Shown here piece by piece: positions 42,876 through 50,441 of a DNA stretch of 64,000 nt. The stretch is from Achromobacter aloeverae. Its GTDB lineage: Bacteria; Pseudomonadota; Gammaproteobacteria; Burkholderiales; Burkholderiaceae_B. The position numbers and the translations under genes were made by a program. Below the pieces are notes generated by a model. The model saw only the letters and a program-made list of their open reading frames with translations. It was not told where the DNA came from and did not search any database. Within the stretch, counting starts at the first letter, position 1. The number at the start of each line of letters is the position of its first letter. The stretch lies in assembly GCF_004121055.1 (NCBI RefSeq), contig NZ_PYAL01000002.1, positions 434,001 through 498,000 of the forward strand. Reading direction: 5' to 3'.

Positions 42876-43814
42876 ATGGGAACCGCCGCCATCATCGGCT
42901 CGGGCCTGATCGGGCAGGGCTGGGCCATTGTTTTCGCGCGCGCCGGCTGGTCGGTGCGCCTGTACGACAGCGACGCCGCCAAGGCCGAGGAAGCGCGCAC
43001 CCTCGTTGCGCGGCAGTTGCGCACCTTGCACGACCATGGCCTGGCGGGAGACCCCCACGCCATCCTGGCGCGGGTTGCCGTGGCCGGCACGCTGGAAGCC
43101 GCCCTGGCGGACGTCGATTACGTGCAGGAGAACACGCCCGAGGACCTTGCCATCAAGCAGGCCCTGTTCCTGCGGCTGGATGCCCTGGCGCCGGCCGGCG
43201 CCATCCTTGCCAGCTCCACGTCCAGTATCCGCGCGAGCCTGTTCTCGCGCGATGTGCCGGGGCAGGCGCGCTGCCTGGTGGCCCATCCCGTGAACCCGCC
43301 TTACCTGGTGCCCGTTGTCGAGCTGAGCGGCGCTCCCTGGACGACGCCGGACGTAATCGAGCGCTGCGCCGCCATCCTGCGCGACGTCGGACAGAAGCCC
43401 GTGGTGGTGCGGCGCGAGATCGAAGGGTTCATACTCAATCGCCTGCAGGGCGCCCTGCTGCAAGAAGCCTTGCGCCTGGCCGAGGAGGGCTACGCCAGCG
43501 TCGAGGACATCGACGCCACGGTGAAGGACGGATTGGGATTGCGCTGGTCCTTCATGGGGCCGTTCGAAACCATAGACTTGAATGCGCCGGGAGGCATCGC
43601 CGACTACTGCGCGCGCTATAACGGCATGTACCGGTCCATCGGCGCCAGCCAGGTGCGCGAGCCTGCGTGGCAGGGGCCGGCGGTGGCGGACCTGGAGGCG
43701 CAGCGGCGCGAGCGCCTGCCGGCCGCGGACCTGCATGAACGCCGCTTCTGGCGCGACGAACGCTTGATGCGGCTGCTGCGGCACAAACAGCAGGCCGAGG
43801 AAGAAGGCAGGTAG
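42876..43814 (+). CDS. 3-hydroxyacid dehydrogenase (carnitine dehydrogenase/lambda-crystallin type)
   Basis: 312 residues from the ATG at 42876; GGAGG ends 9 bases upstream. The NAD-binding motif is AIIGSGLIGQGWAIVF (residues 5-20), with the family's SSTSSI, catalytic-region HPVNPPYLVPVVE and GFILNRLQ motifs, and a helical C-terminal domain. L-carnitine dehydrogenase and L-gulonate 3-dehydrogenase belong to this group, oxidising a beta-hydroxy acid to a beta-keto acid. Its location before a BKACE gene fits that role: make the beta-keto acid, then cleave it. Substrate unknown. Confidence 0.86.
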   Translation: MGTAAIIGSGLIGQGWAIVFARAGWSVRLYDSDAAKAEEARTLVARQLRTLHDHGLAGDPHAILARVAVAGTLEAALADVDYVQENTPEDLAIKQALFLRLDALAPAGAILASSTSSIRASLFSRDVPGQARCLVAHPVNPPYLVPVVELSGAPWTTPDVIERCAAILRDVGQKPVVVRREIEGFILNRLQGALLQEALRLAEEGYASVEDIDATVKDGLGLRWSFMGPFETIDLNAPGGIADYCARYNGMYRSIGASQVREPAWQGPAVADLEAQRRERLPAADLHERRFWRDERLMRLLRHKQQAEEEGR

Positions 43815-43834
43815 CCGGTCCGGGGAAGTTCGCC

Positions 43835-43862
43835 GGCACATGAATCAAGGCACATGAATAAA
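43835..43862. repeat. 14-bp tandem duplication after a stop codon
   Basis: ggcacatgaatcaa (43835-43848) and ggcacatgaataaa (43849-43862), 13 of 14 identical, between the 3HAD stop and the BKACE start. Confidence 0.75.
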
Positions 43863-43887
43863 TACAGCACCACCACGGAGAAGACAT

Positions 43888-44823
43888 ATGGCCAGCAAGA
43901 GGAAAGTCGTCATCACCTGCGCCGTTACCGGCGCCATCCATACGCCCAGCATGTCGCCGCACCTGCCGGTGACGGCCGATGAGATCGCCGAGGCGGCCAT
44001 CGGCGCCGCCCGCGCGGGTGCGGCCATTCTGCACCTGCACGCACGCGACCCCGAGACGGGCAAGCCGTCGCAGGATCCGGCGCTGTTCGAACCCTTCCTC
44101 AAGCGCATCAAGGCCGAGACCGACGCGGTCGTCAACATCACCACCGGGGGCAGCCCGCACATGACGGTGGCCGAACGCATGCGCCCGGCCTCGACCTTCA
44201 AGCCGGAGGTCGCGTCGCTGAACATGGGTTCAATGAACTTCGGCCTGTTCCCGATGCTCGACCGCTTCAAGGAGTTCAAGCACGACTGGGAGCGCGAGCA
44301 CCTCGAGAACAGCCGTTCGCTGATCTTCCGCAATACATACCAGGACATCGAGGACATCCTGACCATAGGCAATGCCAACGGCACGCGCTTCGAGTTCGAG
44401 TGCTACGACATCAGCCACCTGTACAACCTCAAGCACTTCATGGACCGCGGCCTGATCAAGTCGCCGCCCTTCATCCAGTCGGTCTTCGGCATCCTGGGCG
44501 GCATCGGCCCGGATCCGGAGGACCTGATGCACATGCGGCGCACGGCCGACCGGCTGTTCGGCGTGGGCGGCTATGAATGGTCCATCCTGGGCGCCGGCCG
44601 CGCGCAGATTCCGCTTGCGACCATGGGTGCGGCGATGGGCTCGAACGTGCGCGTCGGCCTGGAGGATTCGTTGTGGATCGGGCCGGGGCAACTGGCGCAG
44701 TCCAACCGGTCGCAGGTGGAACGCATACGCACCATCATCGAAGCGCTCAACCTGGACGTAGCGACGCCGGACGAGGCCCGCGAGAAGCTGGGCCTGAAGG
44801 GCGGCGACAACGTCGCGTTCTAG
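43888..44823 (+). CDS. BKACE (beta-keto acid cleavage enzyme, DUF849)
   Basis: 311 residues, normal family length. BKACE enzymes condense a beta-keto acid with acetyl-CoA and split it to acetoacetate plus a new CoA ester, using Zn2+. The metal-binding histidines H49 and H51 sit in AILHLHARDP; other family motifs are VNITTGGSPHMTV, ASLNMGSMNFG and AMGSNVRVGLEDSLW near the C-terminus. It follows the carnitine-dehydrogenase-like gene, the known partner type in carnitine degradation; however, no carnitine-specific thioesterase or betaine genes are visible, so the keto acid may be different. Confidence 0.9.
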   Translation: MASKRKVVITCAVTGAIHTPSMSPHLPVTADEIAEAAIGAARAGAAILHLHARDPETGKPSQDPALFEPFLKRIKAETDAVVNITTGGSPHMTVAERMRPASTFKPEVASLNMGSMNFGLFPMLDRFKEFKHDWEREHLENSRSLIFRNTYQDIEDILTIGNANGTRFEFECYDISHLYNLKHFMDRGLIKSPPFIQSVFGILGGIGPDPEDLMHMRRTADRLFGVGGYEWSILGAGRAQIPLATMGAAMGSNVRVGLEDSLWIGPGQLAQSNRSQVERIRTIIEALNLDVATPDEAREKLGLKGGDNVAF

Positions 44824-44829
44824 CCGGCC

Positions 44830-44886
44830 GGGGCGGCGCTGCAACGACAATGGCAATGGCGGGGCGGCCGGGACGGGCGCCGCCCC
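44830..44886. terminator. possible stem between convergent BKACE and GldA-like genes
   Basis: GGGGCGGCGC (44830-44839) is complementary to GCGCCGCCCC (44877-44886), separated by 37 bases. A long loop and no T run make it a weak candidate for a bidirectional terminator. Confidence 0.35.
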
Positions 44887-44893
44887 AAGACCT

Positions 44894-45964
44894 TTATCCC
44901 GCGCGGCGCTTCAACGCGCCGGCCAGTTCCTCGACGGTAAGCGCATGGCCGAAGTTGGCGGCATGACGGGCGTTCAAGGTGAGTTCGGCGGCCGTGCGCA
45001 ATTGGCCGTCGTCGATGCCGCTGGCGCCCAGGTCCTTCAGCGTGACGGGCAATCCGACGGCGGCGTACCAGTCTTCCAGGCCCGCCAATACCGCATCGTC
45101 GCGCCTTTCGAGCTCCAGTTGAACCAGCAGCCCCACGGCCACCTGCAAGCCATGCAGGGCATGACCCACGCCGGCGATGCGCGGCAGGCCGCGCGTGAGC
45201 GCGTGGGCGATGGACAGGCCGCCGCTTTCGAAACCCAGGCCGCTCATCAGGATCATGGCTTCCACCGCACGCTCGAAAGCCGGCGTGGGCTGGCCGCTGC
45301 CGGCCGCGGCCAGCGCCGCGGCGCCATCGGCCAGCAGGGTGCGATAGCAGCCGTCGGCGATCAGTTGCGCGGTAAGCGTGGACGTACCGTTATACATATT
45401 CGGGCCGCCCGCGGCGTGGCATTGCGCGGCCTCGAACTTCTTGGAAATCGCATCGCCCAGGCCGGCGCGAAAGAAATTCGCGGGCGCGGTGGCCACCAGG
45501 GCCGTATCGACGAGCACCATGGTCGGGTTGAACAGCATGTGTTCCACCGCCACCAGGTTGTGACGGTCGTCATAGAGCACATAGTTCTTGCTGGTGGGGG
45601 CATCGTTGGAAGCGACCGTCGGCACGGTGACCAGGTGGCAGTGCAGGGCGCGCGCCACGGCCTTGCCGGCGTCCAGCGCCTTGCCGCCGCCCACGGCGGC
45701 GACGGCGCGGGCCGGGGTCGCGGCGGCACGCCGGCACAGGTCCTGGATGGACGCCGGGGTCATTTCGCCTTCCACTGCCAGCACATGCGTGTCGACGCCG
45801 CTGGCCGCGCACAGGTCGCGCAGCCGCGCGCCATGGACGTCAAGGACATAGCTGTCGATGACCAGCGCGGCCTGCGGACCGAACAGCGCCATCGTTTCGC
45901 CCAGGTGCGCGATGGCATCCGGTCCCTGGATGTAGCGGCTGGGACCGCCGAATATTTTCAGCAT
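44894..45964 (-). CDS. iron/zinc-type alcohol dehydrogenase, glycerol dehydrogenase-like
   Basis: 356 residues, as for GldA. Marks: N-terminal FGGPSRYIQGPDAI, NAD-binding AVGGGKALDAGKAVA, TVASNDAPTSKNYVLYDD, and metal ligands Asp in GLGDAISKKFEA and His in LSIAHALTRG and VGHALHGLQVAVG. Oxidises glycerol or another vicinal diol, or reduces an aldehyde. Downstream of, and in the same direction as, the GntR gene (60 bases), so they may form one unit. Confidence 0.87.
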   Translation of the reverse strand: MLKIFGGPSRYIQGPDAIAHLGETMALFGPQAALVIDSYVLDVHGARLRDLCAASGVDTHVLAVEGEMTPASIQDLCRRAAATPARAVAAVGGGKALDAGKAVARALHCHLVTVPTVASNDAPTSKNYVLYDDRHNLVAVEHMLFNPTMVLVDTALVATAPANFFRAGLGDAISKKFEAAQCHAAGGPNMYNGTSTLTAQLIADGCYRTLLADGAAALAAAGSGQPTPAFERAVEAMILMSGLGFESGGLSIAHALTRGLPRIAGVGHALHGLQVAVGLLVQLELERRDDAVLAGLEDWYAAVGLPVTLKDLGASGIDDGQLRTAAELTLNARHAANFGHALTVEELAGALKRRAG

Positions 45965-46024
45965 GCTGTCTCCTCGTCGTATTGCGCGCGCGCCGGGGCG
46001 TTTTCGCGCCTCGCCCGGCGGCGG

Positions 46025-46738
46025 TCATTTTTTCGCCGACATGGCGGCTGTTTCGAGCGCCTCCTGCTCTTTCTCTTTCTCGACCAGCCAATCGATCATG
46101 ATCTTGCCGCCCCAGGTGATGTCGGCCTGCAAGGCGGCGCGCGCGGCCTCGGGGTCGCGCGCCTTCAGGGCGTCCAGCACGGCTTCATGCCGGTGCTGGC
46201 CTTGCGAATAGTCCAGGCCGGACGTCTTCACGTGGAAGACTTTCAGGATGGGACCGGTAATGACCCAGAACGATTCCACCGTGTTGCGCAGGACCGGCAT
46301 GCGGCTGGCTTCGAGGATCGCGAAATGAAACTTGCGGTTCAGGTAGCTGGCGCGCTTGGGATCGGTGGCCGTGCAGCCGATGAACTGGGCTTGCAGGGCA
46401 ACCAGGTTGTCGAGTTGCTTGGTCGTAATCTGCCGCGCGGCCTCCGCTGCGCCCATGCCTTCCAGGTGGAAGCGGATCTGCTGGATCTCGCTGAGCTTGG
46501 CCGAATTGACGTAGGGCACATAGACGGCGGTGGCCGCCTGCATCTCCAGGCCCTGTTCGCTGATGAGGCGGAAAATGGCTTCGCGCACCGGCGTGATGGA
46601 GACGCCCAGTGCGTGGGCAAGTTCGCCGATGATCAGGCGTTCGCCCGGCTCGTACTGGCCGTTGATCAGGGCTTCGCGGATTTCGTTGTAGACCCGGACA
46701 GAAAGATTTTCCTTCTTGACCGGCTTCAGGTTGACCAT
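46025..46738 (-). CDS. GntR family regulator, FCD subgroup
   Basis: 237 residues. The winged helix-turn-helix is at about 12-75 (PGERLIIGELAHALGVSITP, then VREAIFRLI) and the FCD ligand domain at about 85-220 (LNRKFHFAILEASRMP with a metal-type His). The AT-rich 14-mer at 46812-46825 lies 74 bases before its start and recurs before livK, so it probably represses both itself and the importer. The ligand may be the imported compound. Confidence 0.87.
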   Translation of the reverse strand: MVNLKPVKKENLSVRVYNEIREALINGQYEPGERLIIGELAHALGVSITPVREAIFRLISEQGLEMQAATAVYVPYVNSAKLSEIQQIRFHLEGMGAAEAARQITTKQLDNLVALQAQFIGCTATDPKRASYLNRKFHFAILEASRMPVLRNTVESFWVITGPILKVFHVKTSGLDYSQGQHRHEAVLDALKARDPEAARAALQADITWGGKIMIDWLVEKEKEQEALETAAMSAKK

Positions 46739-46811
46739 GTCTCGCGCGTCGAAAAAAGGGGAGAGGAAATTTTAGCGTGCGATGCGCTTTTCTCGGCTCA
46801 GTCGCTATATT

Positions 46812-46825
46812 ATATATCATATATT
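46812..46825. promoter_or_regulatory. AT-rich near-palindromic operator, second copy
   Basis: ATATATCATATATT is the exact reverse complement of the site at 41836-41849 and sits between the GntR gene and the AroE-like gene. On the minus strand it overlaps a TATAAT-like -10 sequence. Confidence 0.65.
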
Positions 46826-46979
46826 TTATTGCCGGACCGGCAACCGGATCGCCGTCGCCGCGGCCGCCGCTGTGGTTGTCGCTCTGGTTGTCGCCATGCC
46901 GGAAGGCCTGGCGCGCCAGGCTCCCACGCCCGTCATCGCCCGGCGCCGCGCACGCGGCACGGGCGTCGGTGTACCACGC

Positions 46980-46999
46980 TACAAGGGAATACAAGGGAA
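46980..46999. repeat. 10-bp duplication carrying the ribosome site
   Basis: tacaagggaa occurs at 46980-46989 and 46990-46999, followed by aggacg and the ATG at 47006. Each copy holds an AAGGGAA purine tract. Confidence 0.75.
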
Positions 47000-47005
47000 A
47001 GGACG

Positions 47006-47818
47006 ATGAAGATCATTACCGGTGTAACCCGGGTCTACGGCATCCTGGCCGACCCCATCCACCACGTGCAGACGCCCCAGCGGATGAACGAGCATTTCGC
47101 CGCGCTGGACCACGATGGCGTCCTGGTGCCGCTGCATGCGGGCGCGGATACGCTGGCGCGCGTGGTGGAGGGATTGCGCGGGCTGCGCAACCTGGGCGGC
47201 GTCATCGTCACCGTGCCGCACAAGACCGCCATCGTCGAGCTGTGCGACGAGGTCACGGACAGCGCGCGCCTGATCGGCGCGGCCAACGTGGTGCGGCGCG
47301 AGGCCGATGGCAGGCTGGTCGGACATATGCTCGATGGCGAAGGGTTCGTCGGCGGCCTGCGCGATGCCGGCGTGGATCCGCGCGGCCGCAGCGCTTACCT
47401 GGCGGGGGCGGGCGGCGCGGCCAACGCCATCGCCTTCGCGCTGGTGCAGGCCGGCGTGTCGCGCCTGACCATCGCCAACCGCACCCGTGCCAAGGCGGAG
47501 GACCTGAAGCAACGCCTGGCGCGCCTGGACCCTGCCGCCGTGGTCAGCGTGGGCACGCCCGATCCCTCCGGCCACGACCTGGTGGTCAACGCGACCTCGC
47601 TGGGCCTGCGCGAAGACGACCCGCTGCCGCTCGACACGACGCGGCTCGCGCCCGGCCAGCGGGTATGCGAGATCATCATGCAGCCGCGTGTAACGGCGCT
47701 GCTGCAAGCGGCCGCGCAGCGCGGCTGCGCCATCCACCATGGCGCACCCATGCTGGCCGCGCAGATCGCCCTGATGGCGCGCTTCCTGGGCGTGCGCGGG
47801 CCGACGGCCGTGGCTTGA
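47006..47818 (+). CDS. AroE-like dehydrogenase with atypical substrate site
   Basis: 270 residues from the ATG at 47006; AAAGGA lies just upstream. The fold is that of shikimate/quinate dehydrogenase: catalytic lysine K73 in IVTVPHK, N94 in GAANVV, D110, NADP-binding GAGGAAN (134-140) and NRT (158-160). The N-terminal motif that binds shikimate is usually SxSPxxHN, but here it is HVQTPQRMN (residues 20-28), and the usual NTD before D110 is MLD. It therefore probably acts on a different hydroxy or keto acid. Next gene is a GMC oxidoreductase, 10 bases on. Confidence 0.8.
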   Translation: MKIITGVTRVYGILADPIHHVQTPQRMNEHFAALDHDGVLVPLHAGADTLARVVEGLRGLRNLGGVIVTVPHKTAIVELCDEVTDSARLIGAANVVRREADGRLVGHMLDGEGFVGGLRDAGVDPRGRSAYLAGAGGAANAIAFALVQAGVSRLTIANRTRAKAEDLKQRLARLDPAAVVSVGTPDPSGHDLVVNATSLGLREDDPLPLDTTRLAPGQRVCEIIMQPRVTALLQAAAQRGCAIHHGAPMLAAQIALMARFLGVRGPTAVA

Positions 47819-47828
47819 GGTCAGGGCC

Positions 47829-49415
47829 ATGGCGGATTTCGATTTCATCATCGCGGGCGGCGGCACGGCCGGCTGCATCCTGGCCAACCGCCTGACGGCC
47901 GACGGCCGCCATCGCGTGTTGCTGATCGAAGCGGGCGAGGACGCCGCCAGCATGTGGATAGGGATCCCCGCCGGTTTCAGCAAGCTGCTGGTCGACCCGC
48001 GCTTCAACTGGCGCTTCGCCACCGAGCCGGAGGAGAACACGCTCGGCCGCGTGATTTCCGTGCCGCGCGGCAAGGGCCTGGGCGGTTCGACGCTGATCAA
48101 CGGCGGCATCTACGTGCGCGGCCAGCGGCAGGACTACGACGCCTGGGCCGCGGCGGGCGCCACGGGCTGGAGCCATGCGGACGTCGAGCCTTATTTTCGC
48201 CGCCTGGAGTGCTATGCGCAGGGCGGTCCGTCGCGCGGCAAGGACGGACCCATGCACCTGACCCAGGTGCGCGAGCGCTACCCGATCGCCGAGGCCTTTC
48301 TCGCCGCCGCGCGCGAGGACGGGCAACGCATCAACGAGGACTACAACGGCGACAGCCAGGAAGGCTTCGGCTATTACCAGGTGCTGCAAAAGGACGGCCG
48401 CCGCTGGAGCGCGGCCGATGGCTACCTGAAGCCGGCGCGTGGCCGCGCCAATCTGCAAGTGGAGTCCGATGCGCGGGTGCTGCGGCTGGTGTTCGAGGGC
48501 AAACGTTGCGTGGGGGTGGTGTACCGCCAGCGGGGCCAGGACGTCACCGTCCGGGCCGCGCGCGAGACCTTGCTGTGCATGGGCGCGGTGCAGTCGCCGC
48601 AAATGCTGGAACTGTCCGGCATCGGCGATCCGCAACGCCTGCGGGCGCTGGGCATCGCGCTGGTGCATGCGGCGCCGCAGGTGGGCGAGAACTATATCGA
48701 TCACTACGCCACGCGCATGAATTGGCGTGTCAAGGGAACGGTGACCTTGAACGAGATGTCGCGCGGCTGGCGGCTGGCGCGCCAGGTCGGGCTCTACTAC
48801 GCCGCCCGGCGCGGCATCCTGACCTTGGGGACGGGCCTGGTGCATGGCTTCATCAAGTCGCGGCCGGACATGGCCGAGCCCGACGTGCAGTATTTCTTCG
48901 TGCATGCCAGCTATGCCAACGCGGCCGAGCGCATACTCGACCGTCATCCCGGCATGACGCTGGGCGTGGCGCAGTTGCGGCCGCGATCCGTGGGCAGTAT
49001 CCACGCCAGGACGCCCGATCCCGCCGATGCGCCGGCCATCCGGCCCAACTTCCTTGCCACCCAGGTCGATCGCGATGCGCTGGTGCATGGCATGGAGGTG
49101 GCGCGCCGCATCGTCGGCCAGCCCGCGATGGCGCCGTACATCGATGCCGAGACCAGCCCCGGCGCGGCGGTGCGCACCTATGACGAGTGGCTGGACTTCG
49201 CGCGGCGCAACGGGCAGACCATCTACCACCCGATCGGCACTTGCCGCATGGGCGAGGACGACGCGGCGGTCACCGATCCGCGCCTGCGCGTGCGCGGCGT
49301 GCAGGGCTTGCGCGTAGTCGATGCGTCGGTGATGCCCAGCATGGTCTCGGGCAACACGCAGGCCGCGGTGATGATGGTGGCGGAGAAAGCCGCGGACCTG
49401 ATCCTGGCGGACTGA
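47829..49415 (+). CDS. GMC family FAD oxidoreductase (choline dehydrogenase-like)
   Basis: 528 residues. FAD motif IIAGGGTAGCILANRL (residues 7-22), GMC signature around GKGLGGSTLINGGIYVRG, a second signature near GAVQSPQMLELSGIGDP, and the active-site region YHPIGTCRMG with the final SGNTQAAVMMVAEKAADLI. Such enzymes oxidise alcohols, feeding electrons to the respiratory chain or O2. Likely co-transcribed with the AroE-like gene. Its stop (49413-49415) lies in the second unit of a 14-bp tandem repeat. Confidence 0.9.
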   Translation: MADFDFIIAGGGTAGCILANRLTADGRHRVLLIEAGEDAASMWIGIPAGFSKLLVDPRFNWRFATEPEENTLGRVISVPRGKGLGGSTLINGGIYVRGQRQDYDAWAAAGATGWSHADVEPYFRRLECYAQGGPSRGKDGPMHLTQVRERYPIAEAFLAAAREDGQRINEDYNGDSQEGFGYYQVLQKDGRRWSAADGYLKPARGRANLQVESDARVLRLVFEGKRCVGVVYRQRGQDVTVRAARETLLCMGAVQSPQMLELSGIGDPQRLRALGIALVHAAPQVGENYIDHYATRMNWRVKGTVTLNEMSRGWRLARQVGLYYAARRGILTLGTGLVHGFIKSRPDMAEPDVQYFFVHASYANAAERILDRHPGMTLGVAQLRPRSVGSIHARTPDPADAPAIRPNFLATQVDRDALVHGMEVARRIVGQPAMAPYIDAETSPGAAVRTYDEWLDFARRNGQTIYHPIGTCRMGEDDAAVTDPRLRVRGVQGLRVVDASVMPSMVSGNTQAAVMMVAEKAADLILAD

Positions 49416-49439
49416 TCCTGGCGGACTAATCGTGGCAGG
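49398..49439. repeat. 14-bp tandem repeat spanning a stop codon
   Basis: ctgatcctggcgga occurs at 49398-49411 and 49412-49425, with a degenerate third copy to 49439. The first copy is coding (Leu-Ile-Leu-Ala); the second contains the stop of the GMC gene. Confidence 0.85.
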
Positions 49440-49548
49440 GTACGGCATCCCGTGCTTTTCGGCGAAAAACCACAAGAAAGCCACCCGCGGCAAGCCTCGC
49501 TGCCCATCCAGGGCGTTGTGGATCCGGCTCTGCCGGTCCGCCAACGCC

Positions 49549-49564
49549 GCCCCCTCGAGGGGGC
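49549..49564. repeat. 16-bp perfect palindrome of an intergenic repeat type
   Basis: GCCCCCTCGAGGGGGC is a perfect palindrome followed by CCGCGCAGCGGG and a G-rich tract. Elements of this look are frequent between genes in Bordetella and Achromobacter genomes (recall, not searched). Confidence 0.55.
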
Positions 49565-49652
49565 CCGCGCAGCGGGTAGGGGGTGGGCTTTCCTGGCCTA
49601 GAATGGCGGGAATAAGGGGCGCGCCAGCGTCCTGCCGTATCTGGAGTCCCCC

Positions 49653-50366
49653 ATGTCCCTATCCTCGGCGCCGTCGGGCGCGCTTGAACTGCTTGCCCAG
49701 GAGGGGCCTGCGCGGCAGTTGTTCATCCTGCTGCATGGCGTCGGCGGCACGGCCGACCCCATGAAGCCGCTGGCCGTGGCCTTGCGGCAGGCGTTTCCGC
49801 AGGCGGCCATCCTGGCACCCGCGGGTTTCGAACCTTACGATGGCGGCGGGGACGGGCGCCAGTGGTTCTCGACGCGGGGCGTGGACGACGCCAACCGGCC
49901 GCAGCGCGTGGCGGCCGCCTTGTCCCCGCTGGTCGACTACATACGCGCCAGCCAGGCGCGCTTCCACCTCTTGCAGAGCGACACCGCGCTCGCGGGATTT
50001 TCGCAAGGCGCGATCATGGCGCTTGAAGCCGTGAGCGCGCATGACGGGCTGGCGGGCCGCGTGCTGGCCTTCAGCGGCCGCTATGCCCGCTTGCCGCAGT
50101 GGGCGCCCCAGTACACGACCATCCATCTGCTGCATGGCGCGGCCGATGCGGTCATGCCCGTCGCCCATGCCGAACAGGCGCAGGCGCGCCTGAACGAGTT
50201 GCACGGGGATTCCACCATAGACGTGGCCACGCGCGTCGGCCATGAGCTGCACCCGGCCCTGATCGAGCGCGCCATCGTGCGCCTGCAGACCTGCGTTCCG
50301 CTACGCAGTTGGGAAGCCGCGCTGGGCCTGAACCAGCACCCGCCCAGCGGATCGATCATTCATTGA
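49653..50366 (+). CDS. ypfH: YpfH-like esterase (alpha/beta hydrolase)
   Basis: 237 residues. Alpha/beta hydrolase of the phospholipase/carboxylesterase group: ILLHGVGGTADPMKPLAVAL, RQWFSTRGVDDANRPQRV, nucleophile serine in AGFSQGAIMALEAVS, and HLLHGAADAVMPVAHA with the acid and GHELHPAL with the histidine. The motifs RQWFS and FSQGAIMALE and the length match E. coli YpfH, an esterase of unknown physiological substrate. Single gene, convergent with the efflux operon. Confidence 0.87.
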   Translation: MSLSSAPSGALELLAQEGPARQLFILLHGVGGTADPMKPLAVALRQAFPQAAILAPAGFEPYDGGGDGRQWFSTRGVDDANRPQRVAAALSPLVDYIRASQARFHLLQSDTALAGFSQGAIMALEAVSAHDGLAGRVLAFSGRYARLPQWAPQYTTIHLLHGAADAVMPVAHAEQAQARLNELHGDSTIDVATRVGHELHPALIERAIVRLQTCVPLRSWEAALGLNQHPPSGSIIH

Positions 50367-50367
50367 A

Positions 50368-50389
50368 GCCGTCCCCGCGCGGGGACGGC
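50368..50389. terminator. 22-bp perfect palindrome between convergent genes
   Basis: GCCGTCCCCGC (50368-50378) is followed directly by its reverse complement GCGGGGACGGC (50379-50389). It begins 2 bases after the ypfH stop and faces the NodT gene end, so it may stop transcription from both sides, although no T run is present. Confidence 0.55.
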
Positions 50390-50393
50390 GCGG

Positions 50394-50441
50394 CGCTCAC
50401 TTGACCGCTCACTTGATCGCGTACTTGATCCCTTACTTGAC
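50394..50441. repeat. 12-bp tandem repeat, four units, spanning a stop codon
   Basis: Units start at 50394, 50406, 50418 and 50430, pattern cgctcacttgac, with increasing changes towards the gene. The NodT-type gene's TAA (50433-50435) is in the last unit. Confidence 0.85.

Larger units (their letters stand above)
46739..47005. other. 267-base divergent gap with operator and short repeats
   Basis: Holds the operator at 46812-46825, a 12-bp near-duplication (46873-46884 and 46885-46896), and a 10-bp duplication at the ribosome site of the AroE-like gene (46980-46999). No small gene is convincing. Confidence 0.5.

Noticed and set aside
44945-47005. Plus-strand frame continuous with the AroE-like gene
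   Set aside because: The part before 47006 is antisense to the GldA-like and GntR genes and crosses the operator; AroE homology begins at the ATG at 47006, which has a ribosome site.
49540-49600. Insertion-sequence end or attachment site
   Set aside because: The palindrome and G-rich tract have no transposase or target duplication; they look like a common intergenic element of the group.
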